Positions 36,897 through 49,500 of a DNA stretch of 64,000 bases are shown here, piece after piece (within the stretch, counting starts at the first letter, position 1; each line of letters starts with the position of its first letter). The stretch spans positions 109,429,982 through 109,493,981 of the forward strand of contig CM051457.1 of assembly GCA_028274465.1 (NCBI GenBank), read 5' to 3'. Below the pieces are notes generated by a model. That model was not told the origin of the DNA. It searched no databases and saw nothing but the letters and a program-made list of their open reading frames with translations. The position numbers were made by a program, and so were the translations under genes. The DNA is from Plantago ovata (taxonomy: Eukaryota; Streptophyta; Magnoliopsida; Lamiales; Plantaginaceae).

Positions 36897-37900
36897 CCTT
36901 GGTTGTTAATGAATCCCTAGCTATCAATGATTTTTAACATTTTTACAGAGTTATAGTTCAGAGGTGTATGTTCGGTAGATCTGTTTTTAATAAGTGCTTA
37001 ATCCACAAATATATAAATAGTAATTAATCTACGGAAACAGAAATATATAATTAACTAGCAACGGACAATTCATAATCCGTAAACTATTAATTGAAATGAA
37101 TAGAATGTGCGCCATGAGTGATAAACCGAATCTACAAACAGTCAGTAGCAGAACCACTTTCTAAAAGCAATCTACCTAACAATTCAAGCGTTATAAATCC
37201 GTTTTTGGATTTGTTTTGTTCTTAGAAAAAATGATCACCTCAACTTTCTACTCGAGATTATCTTTAGTCTTTCTTCCGCTTCCCTCACTAACATATCCCA
37301 CCACCATCTTGTTTTAGAGGTTCGGGATATATTGACCATAGACTTGAAAGTTGTACTTTAAGTCTGTCGGAGTAGTCCGGATGATATGCATATAGAACAT
37401 TCAGATCCATTACTCTTTGGTTGTTAATGACCCCTTAGCTATAAATGTCTTTTAACGTTTTTACATAGTTGTAGTTCAGGGGAATATGTTCGGTGGATCT
37501 GTTTTAATAATTGCTTAATCAAAAAATAAATAAATAAAGGGTAATAAATCTTTCAAAACAGAATTATATAATTAACTGGCAAACGACAATACATAATCCG
37601 TAAACTATTAATTGAAACTGATAGAATGTGGGTCATAATAAGCCGAATCTACAAACAATCAGTGGCGGAACCACTTCCTAAAAACCGATCTACCTAACAA
37701 TTCAATCGTGATAAACTTGTTTCTTGATTTTTATTCCCTTCTCTTCTCAAGTAAAAATGATCATCCCAACTTTCTAGTCGAGATTATCTTTAGTCTTTTT
37801 TCTAAACCCCATCCCTCCACCGTTTTCTTTAGATTTCTAGCCGTGACAATTTGTACTTCGAATTTGTACTTTAAGCCCGTCAGAATAGTCCATCGGCCAA
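36897..37900. repeat. Tandem duplication, unit about 518 bp, upstream of ANL2
   Basis: Bases from 36901 recur from 37419 with many substitutions. Shared landmarks include GGTTGTTAATGA, ATGTTCGGT(A/G)GATCTG, CATAATCCGTAAACTATTAA, GAACCACTT and CGAGATTATCTTTAGTCTTT. The second copy ends about 1.1 kb before the ANL2 start codon. Confidence 0.8.
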
Positions 37901-38274
37901 ATATTTTCCGTACTCTTTCATCTTTTGAAAGTAGTAAAGTAGTACGATCATTTATCCCTCTTTCCCACTCATTTTTCTACGTTTTCATTCTAAATTCAAA
38001 CAAAAGTCTGTCACACTGTTATCTCTTTCTTCCTCCTCCCCCTCCCCCTCCATACTGTAATTTCCAGTGCCGTCACACAAGACATGAAATAATAGAAGCT
38101 AGTAGTAGTATGTGAAAGAAGCAAGAAAATGTAACATTGTGAGAGAGTCAACCGACCCTTTTTCTGTGCTAATTTTTGGTCCTATGCGTATGTGGGCTTC
38201 GAAGACTCCACATGGTTTTGCCAGTCTATATGTATGTATGTATGTAATGCAACTACTATGTATGTATGTGCTCT

Positions 38275-38995
38275 CTCTCTATAAGCATTAATACACACCC
38301 TCTATTCTCTCTCTAGCCAAAAAGCCAAAATACAAACTTTTGTTTTTCTTTTATTCAATTTTCTCTCTCTCCTTTTGTATTGATTTTTCTTGCTTTTTAT
38401 AAGGACATGAGATGGTGTAGCTTTTTTACAAGTCAAGCATGCAGATATATATTCAGATGAGGAGATATCATCATCCAAACCTCTCCATTTCTTTCTAGGG
38501 TTTCTTTCTTTCTTTCTTTCTCTCATTCACTCACTCTTCTTCTTCTTCTTCCATTTCCCATTTCAAAAAAAGATTGGATTTCTATTTTCTTTTCTTGTTT
38601 TTTAGTGAGAGAAAGTAAAGCTAGTTCTTGATTTTAAAGGAGAAGGTTAGAGAAGGAAGAGCAGCTGCCTTTGCCTTTCTTTCTCTTTCTTTCTCTCTGT
38701 AAAAAGCTCTTTCAGAGAGGAAGTTGAGACATTTGGATTTGGGCCTTGTGTCTCCTCTCTCTCTCTCTCACATCATTTTTCTTTTTTAATTTCTTTTCTT
38801 TTGTTTTCATGTAATAACGTTTCTTGCAAGAACTAAACTTTTGGTTTTGTCTGATACACTACCATATATAACTCCAATTCCAGTCCATGAATCATCATCT
38901 TTAGCCCCTTTTTTCTTGGCCCTGTGAGTGATTAATTTCAGTGGCTTGATTCTTTTTTTTTTTGTTATTTCCTTTCCAAAAAGGCAACAACTCTC
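38275..38995 (+). promoter_or_regulatory. ANL2 core promoter and long CT-rich leader
   Basis: A TATA-like CTATAAGC at about 38279 is followed by long CT/TTTCTTTC tracts typical of plant leaders. If the leader starts there it is about 680 bases long. It contains upstream ATGs at 38407 (17 codons), 38809 (ATG followed at once by TAA) and 38887 (5 codons). A leader intron ending near the AATTTCAG at about 38940 is possible, as HD-ZIP IV genes often have one. Confidence 0.45.
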
Positions 38996-41900
38996 ATGAA
39001 TTTTGGGGATTTTCTTGATAACAATTCTTGTGGTGCTACTACTACTGCAAGAATTGTTACAGATAACAACATACCTTACACCAACAACACCACCATTGTT
39101 ACTACTACTACTTCTACCAGTAACATCCTCAACAACAACAATAATAATAACAACAACAATAACATGCCTCCTGGTGCAACTCTTTTACTGCCCAACAACA
39201 AGCCCATGTTCAACTCTCCTGGCCTCTCACTTGCACTTGTAATAAACTCTTCTCCAACAATTGTTATAAATCTTTTTTTTTTTTTTTTTTGGTGTTGTTA
39301 TAAATGACAGATTTTGCTATGTGGGTTTTTGTTGTTGTAGCAAACTGGGATGGAGGGTCAAGGAGACATGGCAAGAATGGCGGAGAATTATGAGTCCAGT
39401 ACTATTGGTGGGAGAAGAAGCAGAGATGAGGAGCATGAGAGCAGATCTGGGAGCGGAGATATGGACGGCGCTTCCGGTGACGACCAGGATGCCGCCGATA
39501 AGCCGCCGCGGAAGAAGCGTTACCACCGACACACTCCGCAGCAAATCCAAGAACTTGAAGCGTATGTTTTTTTCGTTTTTAACACTAGGCCTAAAAGTTG
39601 TCTCTCTTTTCTCTTCTCTTTTTGTTTGTATGATTGGTTAATCAGTTTGTTTGTTTTTTTTTTTTTTTTTTTTAAATTTATTTAGTCTTTTCAAGGAGTG
39701 TCCTCATCCTGATGAAAAGCAAAGGCTGGAGCTGAGTAAAAGGCTGTGTTTGGAGACTAGGCAAGTCAAGTTTTGGTTTCAGAATAGAAGAACTCAAATG
39801 AAGGTTTGTACAAATTCTGACAGCTTTTCACCCATTTTTGTTGCTGTTGAACTGTTGAAGTTATTTACCATTTTCCCATTTTTTATTTTTATCTGTCAAA
39901 AGGTGGCTTGAATGAGTTAATAATCTATGCCTAATTTGAGTGATTTTTGGGTTTATGATTTTATAGACACAGCTTGAACGCCATGAGAATTCGATACTGA
40001 GGCAAGAAAACGATAAGCTACGTGCCGAAAACATGACCATTAGAGAGGCAATGAGGAACCCCATGTGCACCAACTGCGGTGGGCCTGCGATAATCGGAGA
40101 AATCTCCTTGGAAGAGCAGCATCTGAGAATCGAGAATGCTCGTCTAAAGGATGAACTTGATCGTGTCTGTGCACTGGCTGGTAAGTTCTTAGGCCGCCCC
40201 ATTTCGTCCCTATCGGGTCCAATGGGCCCTCCAATGCCGCCTAACTCGAGCCTTGAACTAGGAGTCGGAAGCAACGGGTTCGGAGGACTAAATGTGGTCC
40301 CTTCTTCAATGCCTCTAGGTGGTCCATCTGATTTTGGGGTTGGCCTTTCGAGCCCTATGGGTGGGGTGCCTAAATCTGGTGGCATGAACATGAGATCAGA
40401 TGAGTTGGAGAGGTCTATGTACTTGGAGGTGGCATTGGCTGCAATGGATGAGTTGGTGAAAATGGCTCAGTGTGATGAGCCTCTTTGGCTTAGGAACTTG
40501 GAAGGTGGAAGGGAGATACTCAATGAAGAAGAGTACTTGAGAACTTTTGCTCCTTGCATTGGTATGAAGCCTAATGGCTTTGTCACTGAAGCTTCCAGGG
40601 AAAGTGGTGTGGTGATCATCAACAGTTTGGCTCTTGTGGAGACACTAATGGACTCTGTTAGTCTCTTAATCTTCATCTCCACCATTTGATTTAGTATCAT
40701 TTCTTGAAGATTTTATTAATTTGAAATTTTTGGTGTGTTAATTTTGTAGAACAAATGGCAAGATATGTTCCCTGGTATAATTGCTAGGACTTCAACTACA
40801 GATGTGATATCAACTGGCATGGGTGGTACAAGAAATGGTGCACTTCAACTGGTAATTAGTACAACAAACCATGTCCTACCGTGATTTACGTGTTGTACTG
40901 TACATAATTCTAATAAATTGTTATTCAATTAGATGTATGCTGAGCTGCAAGTGCTGTCGCCGTTGGTACCTGTCCGGGAGGTGAATATTCTCCGATTCTG
41001 CAAGCAGCACGCTGAAGGGGTATGGGCAGTGGTGGACGTTTCGATAGACAACATCCGAGAAGGTTCCGGTGGTGGGCCGAGTTTTCCGGCAAGCCGGAGA
41101 CTCCCATCCGGTTGTGTGGTGCAGGATATGCCTAATGGCTATTCCAAGGTAATGACTTAACATAATTTTGTCCTTTTTCTAACACATGCATTATTTTGTT
41201 GGGTTGTCACTTATTACACACCTCCATCCATACTGGTTGGTTTCTTCATTCACATTTATTGAGTCTCTCTAGAGTTGGTGCCTTTCACCTCTTTGTGTTA
41301 AATAAGTTTGTTGAAGCAACTGCACCTTTGGAACTTAGCTGGATCATTTAATTGCCAACACATTTTTAGCCAACGCTGTCGAAATATTTTTGAAAATACC
41401 TAAAATCGTCTCTTTTTCGATTGGGATCTAGTAAAATTTCTTAGGGGTTTTTGTTTTTTGTTTGAAACTATATCCACTAGTGTTATTTTGCAGCTTGTAA
41501 TAAGTTGGTTACATTTCTTGAATATGCATTGGTAGCTAGCTAGTACACGGAAGGTGGTGATTAGTGATTACTCAACATTTAGAAGAATTTTAAAGAAATT
41601 GTCAACATGTTTTGTAAAATAAGCTAGCTAGCAATAACTGATGAAATCACTACAGGCACAAGAATACATGTAAGATACAGTACAAGTTAGTAGTTTAGTA
41701 GCAAAAACAATTCAAGAAACCATGGCCTTTTGTCTTGATCCACCTGAATTGAAGCTTCCTAAATCCTAATTAAATCATAGACAAGATGCTTCTCGTGCCA
41801 CCAATTTGCTCCAAGATCAGAATACTAGTACTAAAATACAGCATAAGTACACGGGAGAATCGAGGATAACCACACTATTATAATGAATAGAAGCCTCTAT

Positions 41901-44276
41901 TACTCCTACTTTTGCTCCTTGGGACACATTAATTTCCATATGATTTACTAAAAACATTGGTACCATAAAACTAAGCATTTGATGTTTCTATTCCAATCTA
42001 GCTCTGATGCTGCCTGCCTGTGCTGTGTGTAATTAAAAATTAATCCAGGCTCTTGATGTGTTTGTTTTTCTACTCAATCTAGATAAGACCTTATAGTAGA
42101 CTAATACTACTTCTACTAGTCAAACTAACTCCAAGATTGGATTTTTATATTTTCTTGTCACGTGAGCATCTAATTGTGACCCTTCCTTTACTGTATTATT
42201 ACTAATGTATCTATGTACTGTGCGTTCCTCTATGTCTGAGCCACCTCCCCCCACAAAGTCATCCTCGTGCCTCCAAATCTTGCATGATTTTGTCTACTCA
42301 TTTTTTTATGTACTGGCCTCTAATTCTGTGTCTCTTGATTCTTTGGACCTTTACCATTTTTACCCAATTCAGAAACTTGTGGTAAATTTTAGCTCCGGAC
42401 CCACTTCCAACTCGATGTCCACCAATCGTATTCGTAGAGTCTTCCATTACATGTTCAAGTTATTCGATTACCACATGATATGAGCCCTTTAGATTTATTC
42501 AAGAACGGTAGGATGACTAGCTAGTAACTCTAAGATGGTGCATTTTCGCTGTGAGTTCTTGGTTGAACAGCATTGAAAAATGACCAATTAAAATTAGCTA
42601 GTACGTGCCATTGTCGTAGATAATTTTACGACTTATTGATACTATTAACAACACATTAGCTTGGTGCTGAAAATTTTGTTTCAAGAATGAGGCATGATTA
42701 GTATTTTGTTGATACATTGGCACAGGTTACATGGGTGGAACATGCTGAATATGATGAGAGTGTAGTTCACCAGCTCTATCGGCCGCTAATCAGTTCAGGC
42801 ATTGGCTTCGGTGCTCAGCGGTGGGTGGCCACTCTTCAAAGACAATGCGAGTGTCTCGCCATACTTATGTCCTCCGCGCAGCCTGCCAGGGACCATAGTG
42901 GTAAATTCTTTTTATCCATTTCTCAGATTATTTTTTATTTAAAATTTTAAATGTGACCTTCCTATCATGTGATTGAAAAGGCTCCCAATTCCTGTGATCA
43001 TGAAACTGAATTTGAAAATTTATGTGCAGCAATAACTGCGGGTGGGCGTAAGAGCATGCTGAAATTGGCCCAACGCATGACCAACAACTTCTGTGCGGGT
43101 GTGTGCGCCTCGACCATTCACAAGTGGAACAAACTCAGAACCGAGAATATGGATGAGGGCATCCGTGTCATGACCCGAAAGAGCGTTGATGACCCCGGTG
43201 AGCCACCAGGTATTGTATTGAGTGCAGCCACTTCAGTATGGTTACCGGTCTCGCCTCAGCGGCTATTTGACTTCCTCCGCGACGAAGGCTTGAGGAGCGA
43301 GTGGGATATCCTCTCGAATGGCGGACCGATGCAAGAAATGGCCCACATTGCTAAAGGCCAGGACCATGGAAACTGTGTCTCACTCCTAAGATCAAGTGTA
43401 AGTACTTCCTATCCTATTTTATTTACCTCTTTATTTCATTGTTGTCAAGATTAAAACTTTTTAAAAAATTAGGGTTTTTGTGGTAAAAATGTCAAAATGA
43501 CACTCATGTGCCCACTAGAAAAAATCTTTTGTTTCTGTGTCAGTTTTGTTTGTGCATTATAGAGAAATGGATCCAAATTTTTCTGAATAAGTAGGACAAA
43601 TTATTCAACTTGGATTTAAGCAAAAAGACGATCCTAAAGAAGATCCAATGGTTGTCCAAATTACCCTTTTTCTTGTGAACTTATATAAAAAGTCAAAATG
43701 CATTGGGGCCCGCCAGCTTCATGGGTCAGCCCAGTGGGCCCCACAAACTTTTATCATTTTTCTATGAAAAGTCCAATTAGGTTGACTATCTTAGCCCTGT
43801 CCTGACAGTTGACACCGACATGTCATCCTTTTTTCACCTCCATATGTTTGTAATCTTTCTGATGGGCATTTCTGTCATTTCACCTGCAGGCCATGAACTC
43901 CAACCAGAGCAGCATGCTGATACTTCAAGAGACATGCATCGATGCGGCTGGATCGCTCGTGGTTTATGCTCCGGTCGACATCCCTGCGATGCACGTGGTG
44001 ATGAACGGTGGGGATTCGGCTTACGTGGCATTGCTCCCATCTGGTTTTGTCATAGTGCCTGATGGGCCAGGATCTCATGGGCCAGCCAGTAATGGGCCAA
44101 CTAGCAATGGCGGTTCACCACACCGTGTTAGCGGGTCCCTCTTGACCGTAGCCTTCCAGATCCTCGTCAATAGCCTGCCAACAGCAAAACTAACAGTTGA
44201 GTCCGTGGAGACGGTTAATAATCTCATCTCGTGCACCGTGCAAAAAATCAAGGCTGCCCTTCACTGCGAGAGCTGA
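38996..44276 (+). CDS. ANL2: HD-ZIP IV transcription factor ANTHOCYANINLESS2
   Basis: Nuclear homeodomain-leucine zipper class IV regulator acting in the epidermis; in Arabidopsis ANL2 controls anthocyanin in subepidermal tissue and root cell identity. Nine exons with consistent phases: 38996-39238, 39341-39561, 39686-39803, 39967-40656, 40750-40851, 40933-41148, 42726-42900, 43030-43397 and 43890-44276; 839 residues. Order: N-terminal MNFGDFLDN and a poly-Asn tract (about residues 46-56); acidic linker; homeodomain at about 137-196 with [12 protein letters not shown]; zipper-loop-zipper with the loop [14 protein letters not shown] lipid-binding domain from about residue 330; HD-START-associated domain; C-terminal KAALHCES. 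Homeodomain and zipper splice positions follow the family. No damage is seen. Intron 6 is 1.6 kb. The target is the L1 box, TAAATGYA. Family certain; the ANL2 assignment within it is strongly supported by sequence and by the QUA3 neighbour. Confidence 0.94.
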
Positions 44277-45944
44277 TCATTGACGCTGTGAGGGTGCCAT
44301 TTTGTCATTTTTGTATGTTTTGTGTGGCAAGTTTGCATAGAGAAACTACATTTAGGGGTTGTGGTGACGTTGAAAGTATGTGTCTGTTATCGTTCTACCT
44401 GGGATGTAATGAAATTTCGGGGGGTGAGACGAGTCAAGAACGAACCTCGCGCGCAAAACAACCCTTGAATGGTGGTGGGGGCTTAGGTTACCGCCTTGGC
44501 GTGGTGGTTGTCTTGAGTTTTCAGCACCATGCAAGGGTGGTGGTTCGGGTATTGACTACTCTTGGAGTACCCTTGAGTTGGCTCAAGTAGATGGATGATA
44601 ATAGGATATGATGAGGGTGGTTGGTTTTGTGTGTGAAAATTGGTTAAATGTTTGTCATATCAACTTGATGCTGCTGCTGTTAATTAACATTGTTTTGATT
44701 AGCAAAAATTGGATTTCACATTATTTTATTGCCGTTTAAGACAATTTTGTTTTACTTTTTCTGGCTGTGGATATTTTTGATCAATTTCTAAAAGTGATGA
44801 AATTTGTTTAATATTAAGGAATTCATGGCTTTGTGCAAATTTCTTGTTAAGATATGTGAAAATTGATAGGCTTGCACTTTTTATCACTTTACAAAAATGA
44901 TGATATTTTCTTAGTATTTCTTTTGTACTAAAAAGGAATAGAAGTTTCTTTTTTACTAAAAAAAATTGAATTTTAGAAGATTGTAAGTCGTAATTAAATG
45001 GACATTTCACCGCTCTTTTGGGAATTTTTTGCTTTCTCACCATGTTGTTTTTGGTGGTTACATAGATTTTCCTTGGGAGTCTTGGTAAAATGTTCTAAAA
45101 CTGTCATTTATCTTCCCATAAGCATTAAAGATAATGAGATGGGGTGGGTATATATTAAGCCAGTTGTAGGGTCAAGTCCGTGCATTATACCATATGATTT
45201 TTTATGTAACAAATTGCAAGATTTTTACAATTTCTTTAAGATTTATTAAAGAAATTACTCCATAGCATTTCAATAAATAATATATAATGAATTTATAATT
45301 TACTTACTTTTGGTATTATGTACTTTTATGATTTTATGTCTAGGTTGCACTAACACCGACACATGGAACACGGGTTATGACATTTTGAAAATAAATAGGA
45401 CACGACATGACTATATATTTTTTATATGTATTAAACATATAAAGTTTAGCAAAAGGAAATTTGTAAATAGTTAAACATGTATAAAATAACAAATTAAAAT
45501 ATTAATAATAAAATCCTAATAGAAATAAATTAAAGTAAATAAAAGCTTTTTTCCGCTTAATAAAAATTAATTATTCATAATGTAAAGTTGTTTACTAAAA
45601 TCAAAGGAACTAAAGGGTTCAACAATAATATATTAAATGTTCAAATATGTAGAAAAACAAAAATCATAATTGAATGGGGAAATTGTATTTACCAGGACTT
45701 AAGCCGAAATTTTTATATAGTTTTAAAAGTTCCATCGGTGTGTCGTGTTCTCGCGTCCTTGCATCTGAAGGGTCATGTCGAGTGTTCGTGCATGTTCATA
45801 CATTCTAGTTTTAAATTAAGCTTACGTTAATGATGTATATTTAATGAGAACAAATTACTAATACATAATTAAGTTGTGTTATTGGGGATGTACCTGTTAT
45901 CAGACTAGGCAGAAATCTACATGACGGTGGAAAAATGCAACATA
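44277..45944. other. ANL2 3' region and intergenic DNA
   Basis: About the first 400 bases are likely 3' untranslated region. The rest is AT-rich with no gene, RNA gene or repeat array that I can support. Confidence 0.4.
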
Positions 45945-46241
45945 CTCACTCCGTTTTTATTTATGAGTAGTTTTAGGTGTTTTCACACATATTAAGGAAA
46001 TGATTAATTTTTATTATTGTATTCTTTCACTTATTAATGTTATAAAATCTATGTAATTTTTTTTGTTTTAATAAGAAAGAGATATAGAGAAAAAAGAATA
46101 GATGCACTTTTAATACTACTAAAAGTGAGGAGAAAATACATAGAAAAGAGTAAAATAATATATATAATAAAAGCTAAAACTACTTATATTTAAAGAAGAG
46201 TTTAAAATGCTAAAACTATTTATAAATAAAAATGGAGGGAG
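45945..46241. mobile_element. Stowaway MITE
   Basis: A 297-bp element starting CTCACTCCGTTTTTATTTATG and ending, read inward, CTCCCTCCATTTTTATTTAT. Both ends are flanked by TA (45943-45944 and 46242-46243). CTCCCTCC-type ends with a TA target define Stowaway. Confidence 0.88.
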
Positions 46242-46294
46242 TAGATTTCAAACATCGTGAGTTGAACACTATTAAATGTGATACTTTTGGTTTA

Positions 46295-47056
46295 GATAAA
46301 TTTGATTTTTAGTGACACTAATGGTCCTTTTCTCAAAAAGACCTTCATATACACACAATTACATTTTAGTCCAAAGTCAACACAAATTCATCATTCCAAA
46401 ATTTGGTTTTGATAATCCAAACACCCCTTAGTGTTTTAAAATAAAAAAAGGAGAATACATTTTATTTTTTTCTTTTCTCTTTTTCTTATTTCCTTTTTTC
46501 TTTTTCTTTTTTCTTTTCTCTTTCTTTTTCAATTCTTCCTCGTTTCCGGTACCAATTCCGATACCGGAGGTTGCTCCGGTAGCCGAGCAAGCTCCGATCA
46601 GCTCCAGATCGGAGCTTGCTCCGGTACGGGAGCAACCTCCGACGAATGGAGCTTGATCCGGTGACTGGAGCAAGCTCCAGATCAAGTCTGGAGCTTGCTC
46701 TAGGAGCAAGCTCCGACGACTGGAACTTGCTCCGGCGACTGGAGCAAGCTCCAAATCGGAGCATTTCCGATCTGGAGCTTAGCTTGCTCCAATCGTCGGA
46801 GCAACCTCCGGTACCGGAATTGGTACCGGAGACGAGGAATAATTGAAAAAGAAAGAGAAAAGGAAAAAGAAAAAGAGAAAAAAATGTTTTCTCCTTTTTT
46901 TTTTTTTTTTAAAACAGTAAGGGGTGTTTGGATACATCAAAATCAAATTTTGGAATAATGAATTGTGTTGACTTTGGACTAAAATGTAATTGTGTGCATA
47001 AGGAGGTTCTTTTTGTTATTAGGGTCACTAATAGGGTATTAAAAATTAATGGACCC
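46295..47056. mobile_element. Foldback element with GGAGC/GCTCC core, 9-bp duplication
   Basis: A 762-bp nearly self-complementary element. It is flanked by the perfect 9-bp repeat TTTGGTTTA (46286-46294 and 47057-47065). The arms pair through GTGAC.CTAAT, ACACACAATTACATTTTAGTCC, AAAGTCAACACAA and a purine/pyrimidine tract. The core, about 46540-46830, is a dense array of GGAGCTTGCTCCGG-like palindromes. There is no coding potential. The duplication length suggests the Mutator superfamily. A related element lies at 62794-63722. Confidence 0.78.
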
Positions 47057-47065
47057 TTTGGTTTA

Positions 47066-47402
47066 TGATGAAATAAAATCGTGTGCAAGATATCATTAAT
47101 TATTGAAGGTATCTCATTCAGTACCTCACATCACCACTCGAGATAAGATAGTTAATAATTTCTTTTTTTAAACTGCTAAAATATATAGATAATAAAAAGA
47201 AATACGATACAAACTAAAAGAAGTGCATAAGAGATGCACCCCGCGGTAAACACTATCAAACTAGAGACGAGTGAAAAGCAAGAGAAAATCCCAACCCGTT
47301 ATGGCCGCAACGCGATTTTACCCCCCTCGTCTAGTATGTCCATCTTTATTGCAAGAGGTTAAGATCCGGGGAGTTTGCAAGTTGTACATCCACCTCTTAC
47401 AT
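47066..47402. other. Intergenic DNA
   Basis: AT-rich, nothing recognisable beyond flanking the inverted repeat that follows. Confidence 0.35.
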
Positions 47403-48408
47403 AACTCAAACACATAACGTACAAAAATAATAATATGGAATTAAAGTGAATCATATTCACATATCAACCTGAATTTTTAACCGTTTAAAAAAAAAACAAA
47501 CTGACTAACCATCTCTCATACACATAAAATATATCAATTGTCATTCCGTATGTTGGATGTATATTAAGTTTTTTAACTTTGACATGCATGAGGTACATAT
47601 CGACTTTCACCTGAAGAATCAGTGTAAGACTGATATATACTTCAATTCAATTTCATCACTTTTAAGAATGAAAGATTGATTTTACTAGTAATTATTTATA
47701 GGGGATAGTTCATAAGTTCGTGCTAACAAAATTTATAGTATAAAAAACGCGTGTGAGGGCGGTGGTGTGGTGGATAATATATATGCACTCTACCTCCACA
47801 AGGTCTTAATTCGGTGTTTGGGTGGGACGTCCACCCTTGTAACTAGGTAACACACCCGCTTAACTCCCTTGCATCTAAGATAGCTAATAAGTTCATGCTA
47901 ATTCGATTCCTGGTATAGCAAACGCGTGAGAGAGAGGGAGGGGTGGTGGGCAGTAGGAAAGTAATAAATGAGTGATGCAGAAGAGTTGGTTAGGTGTGAG
48001 GTGCATTAAATGCATGGGGCTCTAATCTTCCTTCATTCCCTGCACTATTTTTGGCTCCATGTTTTCACGTCGATATCTCCTCTCGCGTCACCCGTGTAAT
48101 CCCGGAATCCCCTATAAATAATTACTAGTAAAACCAATCTTTCATTCTTAAAAGTGATGAAATTGAATTGAAGTATATCAGTCTTACACTGATTCTTCAG
48201 GTGAAAGTCTATATGTACCTCATGCATGTCAAAATTAAAAACTTAATATACATCCAAGATACGAAATTACAGTTGATATATTTTATGTGTGTGAGAGATG
48301 GTTAGTCAGTTTACTTTTTTTTTTAAACAGCTAAAAATTCAGGCTGATATGTGGATATGATTCACTTTAATTCCATATTATTATTTTTGTACGTTATGTG
48401 TTTGAGTT
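47403..48408. repeat. Long inverted repeat, arms about 300 bp
   Basis: Left arm 47403-47706 and right arm 48107-48408 are inverted copies at roughly 93-95% identity by eye, separated by 400 bp. Landmarks are ACTCAAACACATAACGTAC, GACATGCATGAGGTACATAT and TACTAGTAATTATTTATAGG. The spacer holds two similar stretches of its own (GGTGGTG near 47760 and 47940, with ACGCGTGTGAG/ACGCGTGAGAG). A transcript across it would fold into a long double-stranded RNA. No target duplication was found. Confidence 0.85.
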
Positions 48409-48830
48409 GTGCAATTAATTAAATAATTAATAACAAAGCAAAAAGGGAAGAAATTAAGAAATGATAAGGTGAAGCAGTGGAAGTAAGTTGGAGTGTTGAA
48501 GCAGATGTGTAGGGTTCGATCCCTGGCGGAAATTTAAGGTGATTTAGGTGTGGAGGTATAATGTGACATAAGATATTTATAATATTTGACGTTAAAAAAA
48601 GAAGAACAATACTAACCTAGACGATAATTAAAGCATAAAAACATTAGGACAGATGTAGTAACTACTATTCAGTATTCACCCCATTGGAAAGTTACCGTTC
48701 TACTTTTTAAATTGTGATGTTAGAAAAATTATACTCTGTCCCTGAGTTAATTCTTTACATTGTTTTGTTAACCTTTCCATATCCATATGATCTTTGATAT
48801 ATCCAAATCACAACAAACACAAATTATTAA
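48409..48830. other. AT-rich intergenic DNA
   Basis: No gene seen. It contains GGTTCGATCCCTGGC near 48513, a box-B-like string without a tRNA around it. Confidence 0.35.
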
Positions 48831-49064
48831 TTCCTCCGTTTCATTAAAACTTTCTAAGGGGACTATTCATCGTAACCTTTGACCACGCATAACTCCTAAA
48901 TTACATTAGAGAAAAATATAATAAAATTATATTATGAAATTAAATGGTGTATATTTTCATAATCAAATTTTAATTTATATTGATACGGTTTAATTTAAAA
49001 GATATACGTGATCAAAGGTCGCGATGAATAGTTCCCTTAGGAAGTTTTTAATGAAACGGAGGAA
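48831..49064. mobile_element. Stowaway-like MITE
   Basis: A 234-bp inverted-repeat element. Its ends are TTCCTCCGTTTCATTAAAA on the left and the same 19 bases read inward on the right. The arms continue with CT(A)AGGG.ACTATTCATCG. The expected TA target is not clear. Confidence 0.82.
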
Positions 49065-49275
49065 GTTATAGAATTGTATTATAAAAGTATATGTACTGTA
49101 TTTGCACTATATCATTTCATTAGTTATTATTTTTCATTATGATTTAAGGGTAATCGGATGTAAAACGGAGAAAAAAAGTCAACAAAATAAATATAAAAAT
49201 TAATTGGGATTGATGATTGAAAAATAATGAGGTGATTGTTACCTTATTTTTTATAAGCTAACCAAACGGATTACT

Positions 49276-49500
49276 TTGGCTTTGTTTGATTCGCCTGAAA
49301 ATTATGAACTGAACTGAACTTAATTAATTTGAACTAAACTGAACTTATTTGAAGTATAAATTTTAACTAAGCAAACCTGAACTGAACTAAATTTATCTGA
49401 ACTGAACTGAACTTAATAAATCTGAATTCAACTTATTTTAACTGAAATTAAGGTGAAATCAACCGAACCTTTGTTAGCATTAACCAAACAGATTTTATTA
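49276..49500. mobile_element. TGAACTGAAC-family MITE copy
   Basis: Starts TTGGCTTTGTTTGATTCGCC and is filled with GAACTGAACTTA repeats; it ends in GCATTAACCAAACAG-like text. Related to 33929-34118. Confidence 0.5.

Noticed and set aside
44231-44590. Extra gene in the ANL2 3' region
   Set aside because: Starts inside the last ANL2 exon in another frame; composition fits untranslated sequence.
46428-46846. Reading frames on both strands with LLQSPDQAP-like repeats
   Set aside because: They arise from the palindromic GGAGC/GCTCC array, open on both strands because the DNA is self-complementary.
48505-48540. tRNA box B (GGTTCGATCCC)
   Set aside because: No box A at the right distance and no cloverleaf around it.
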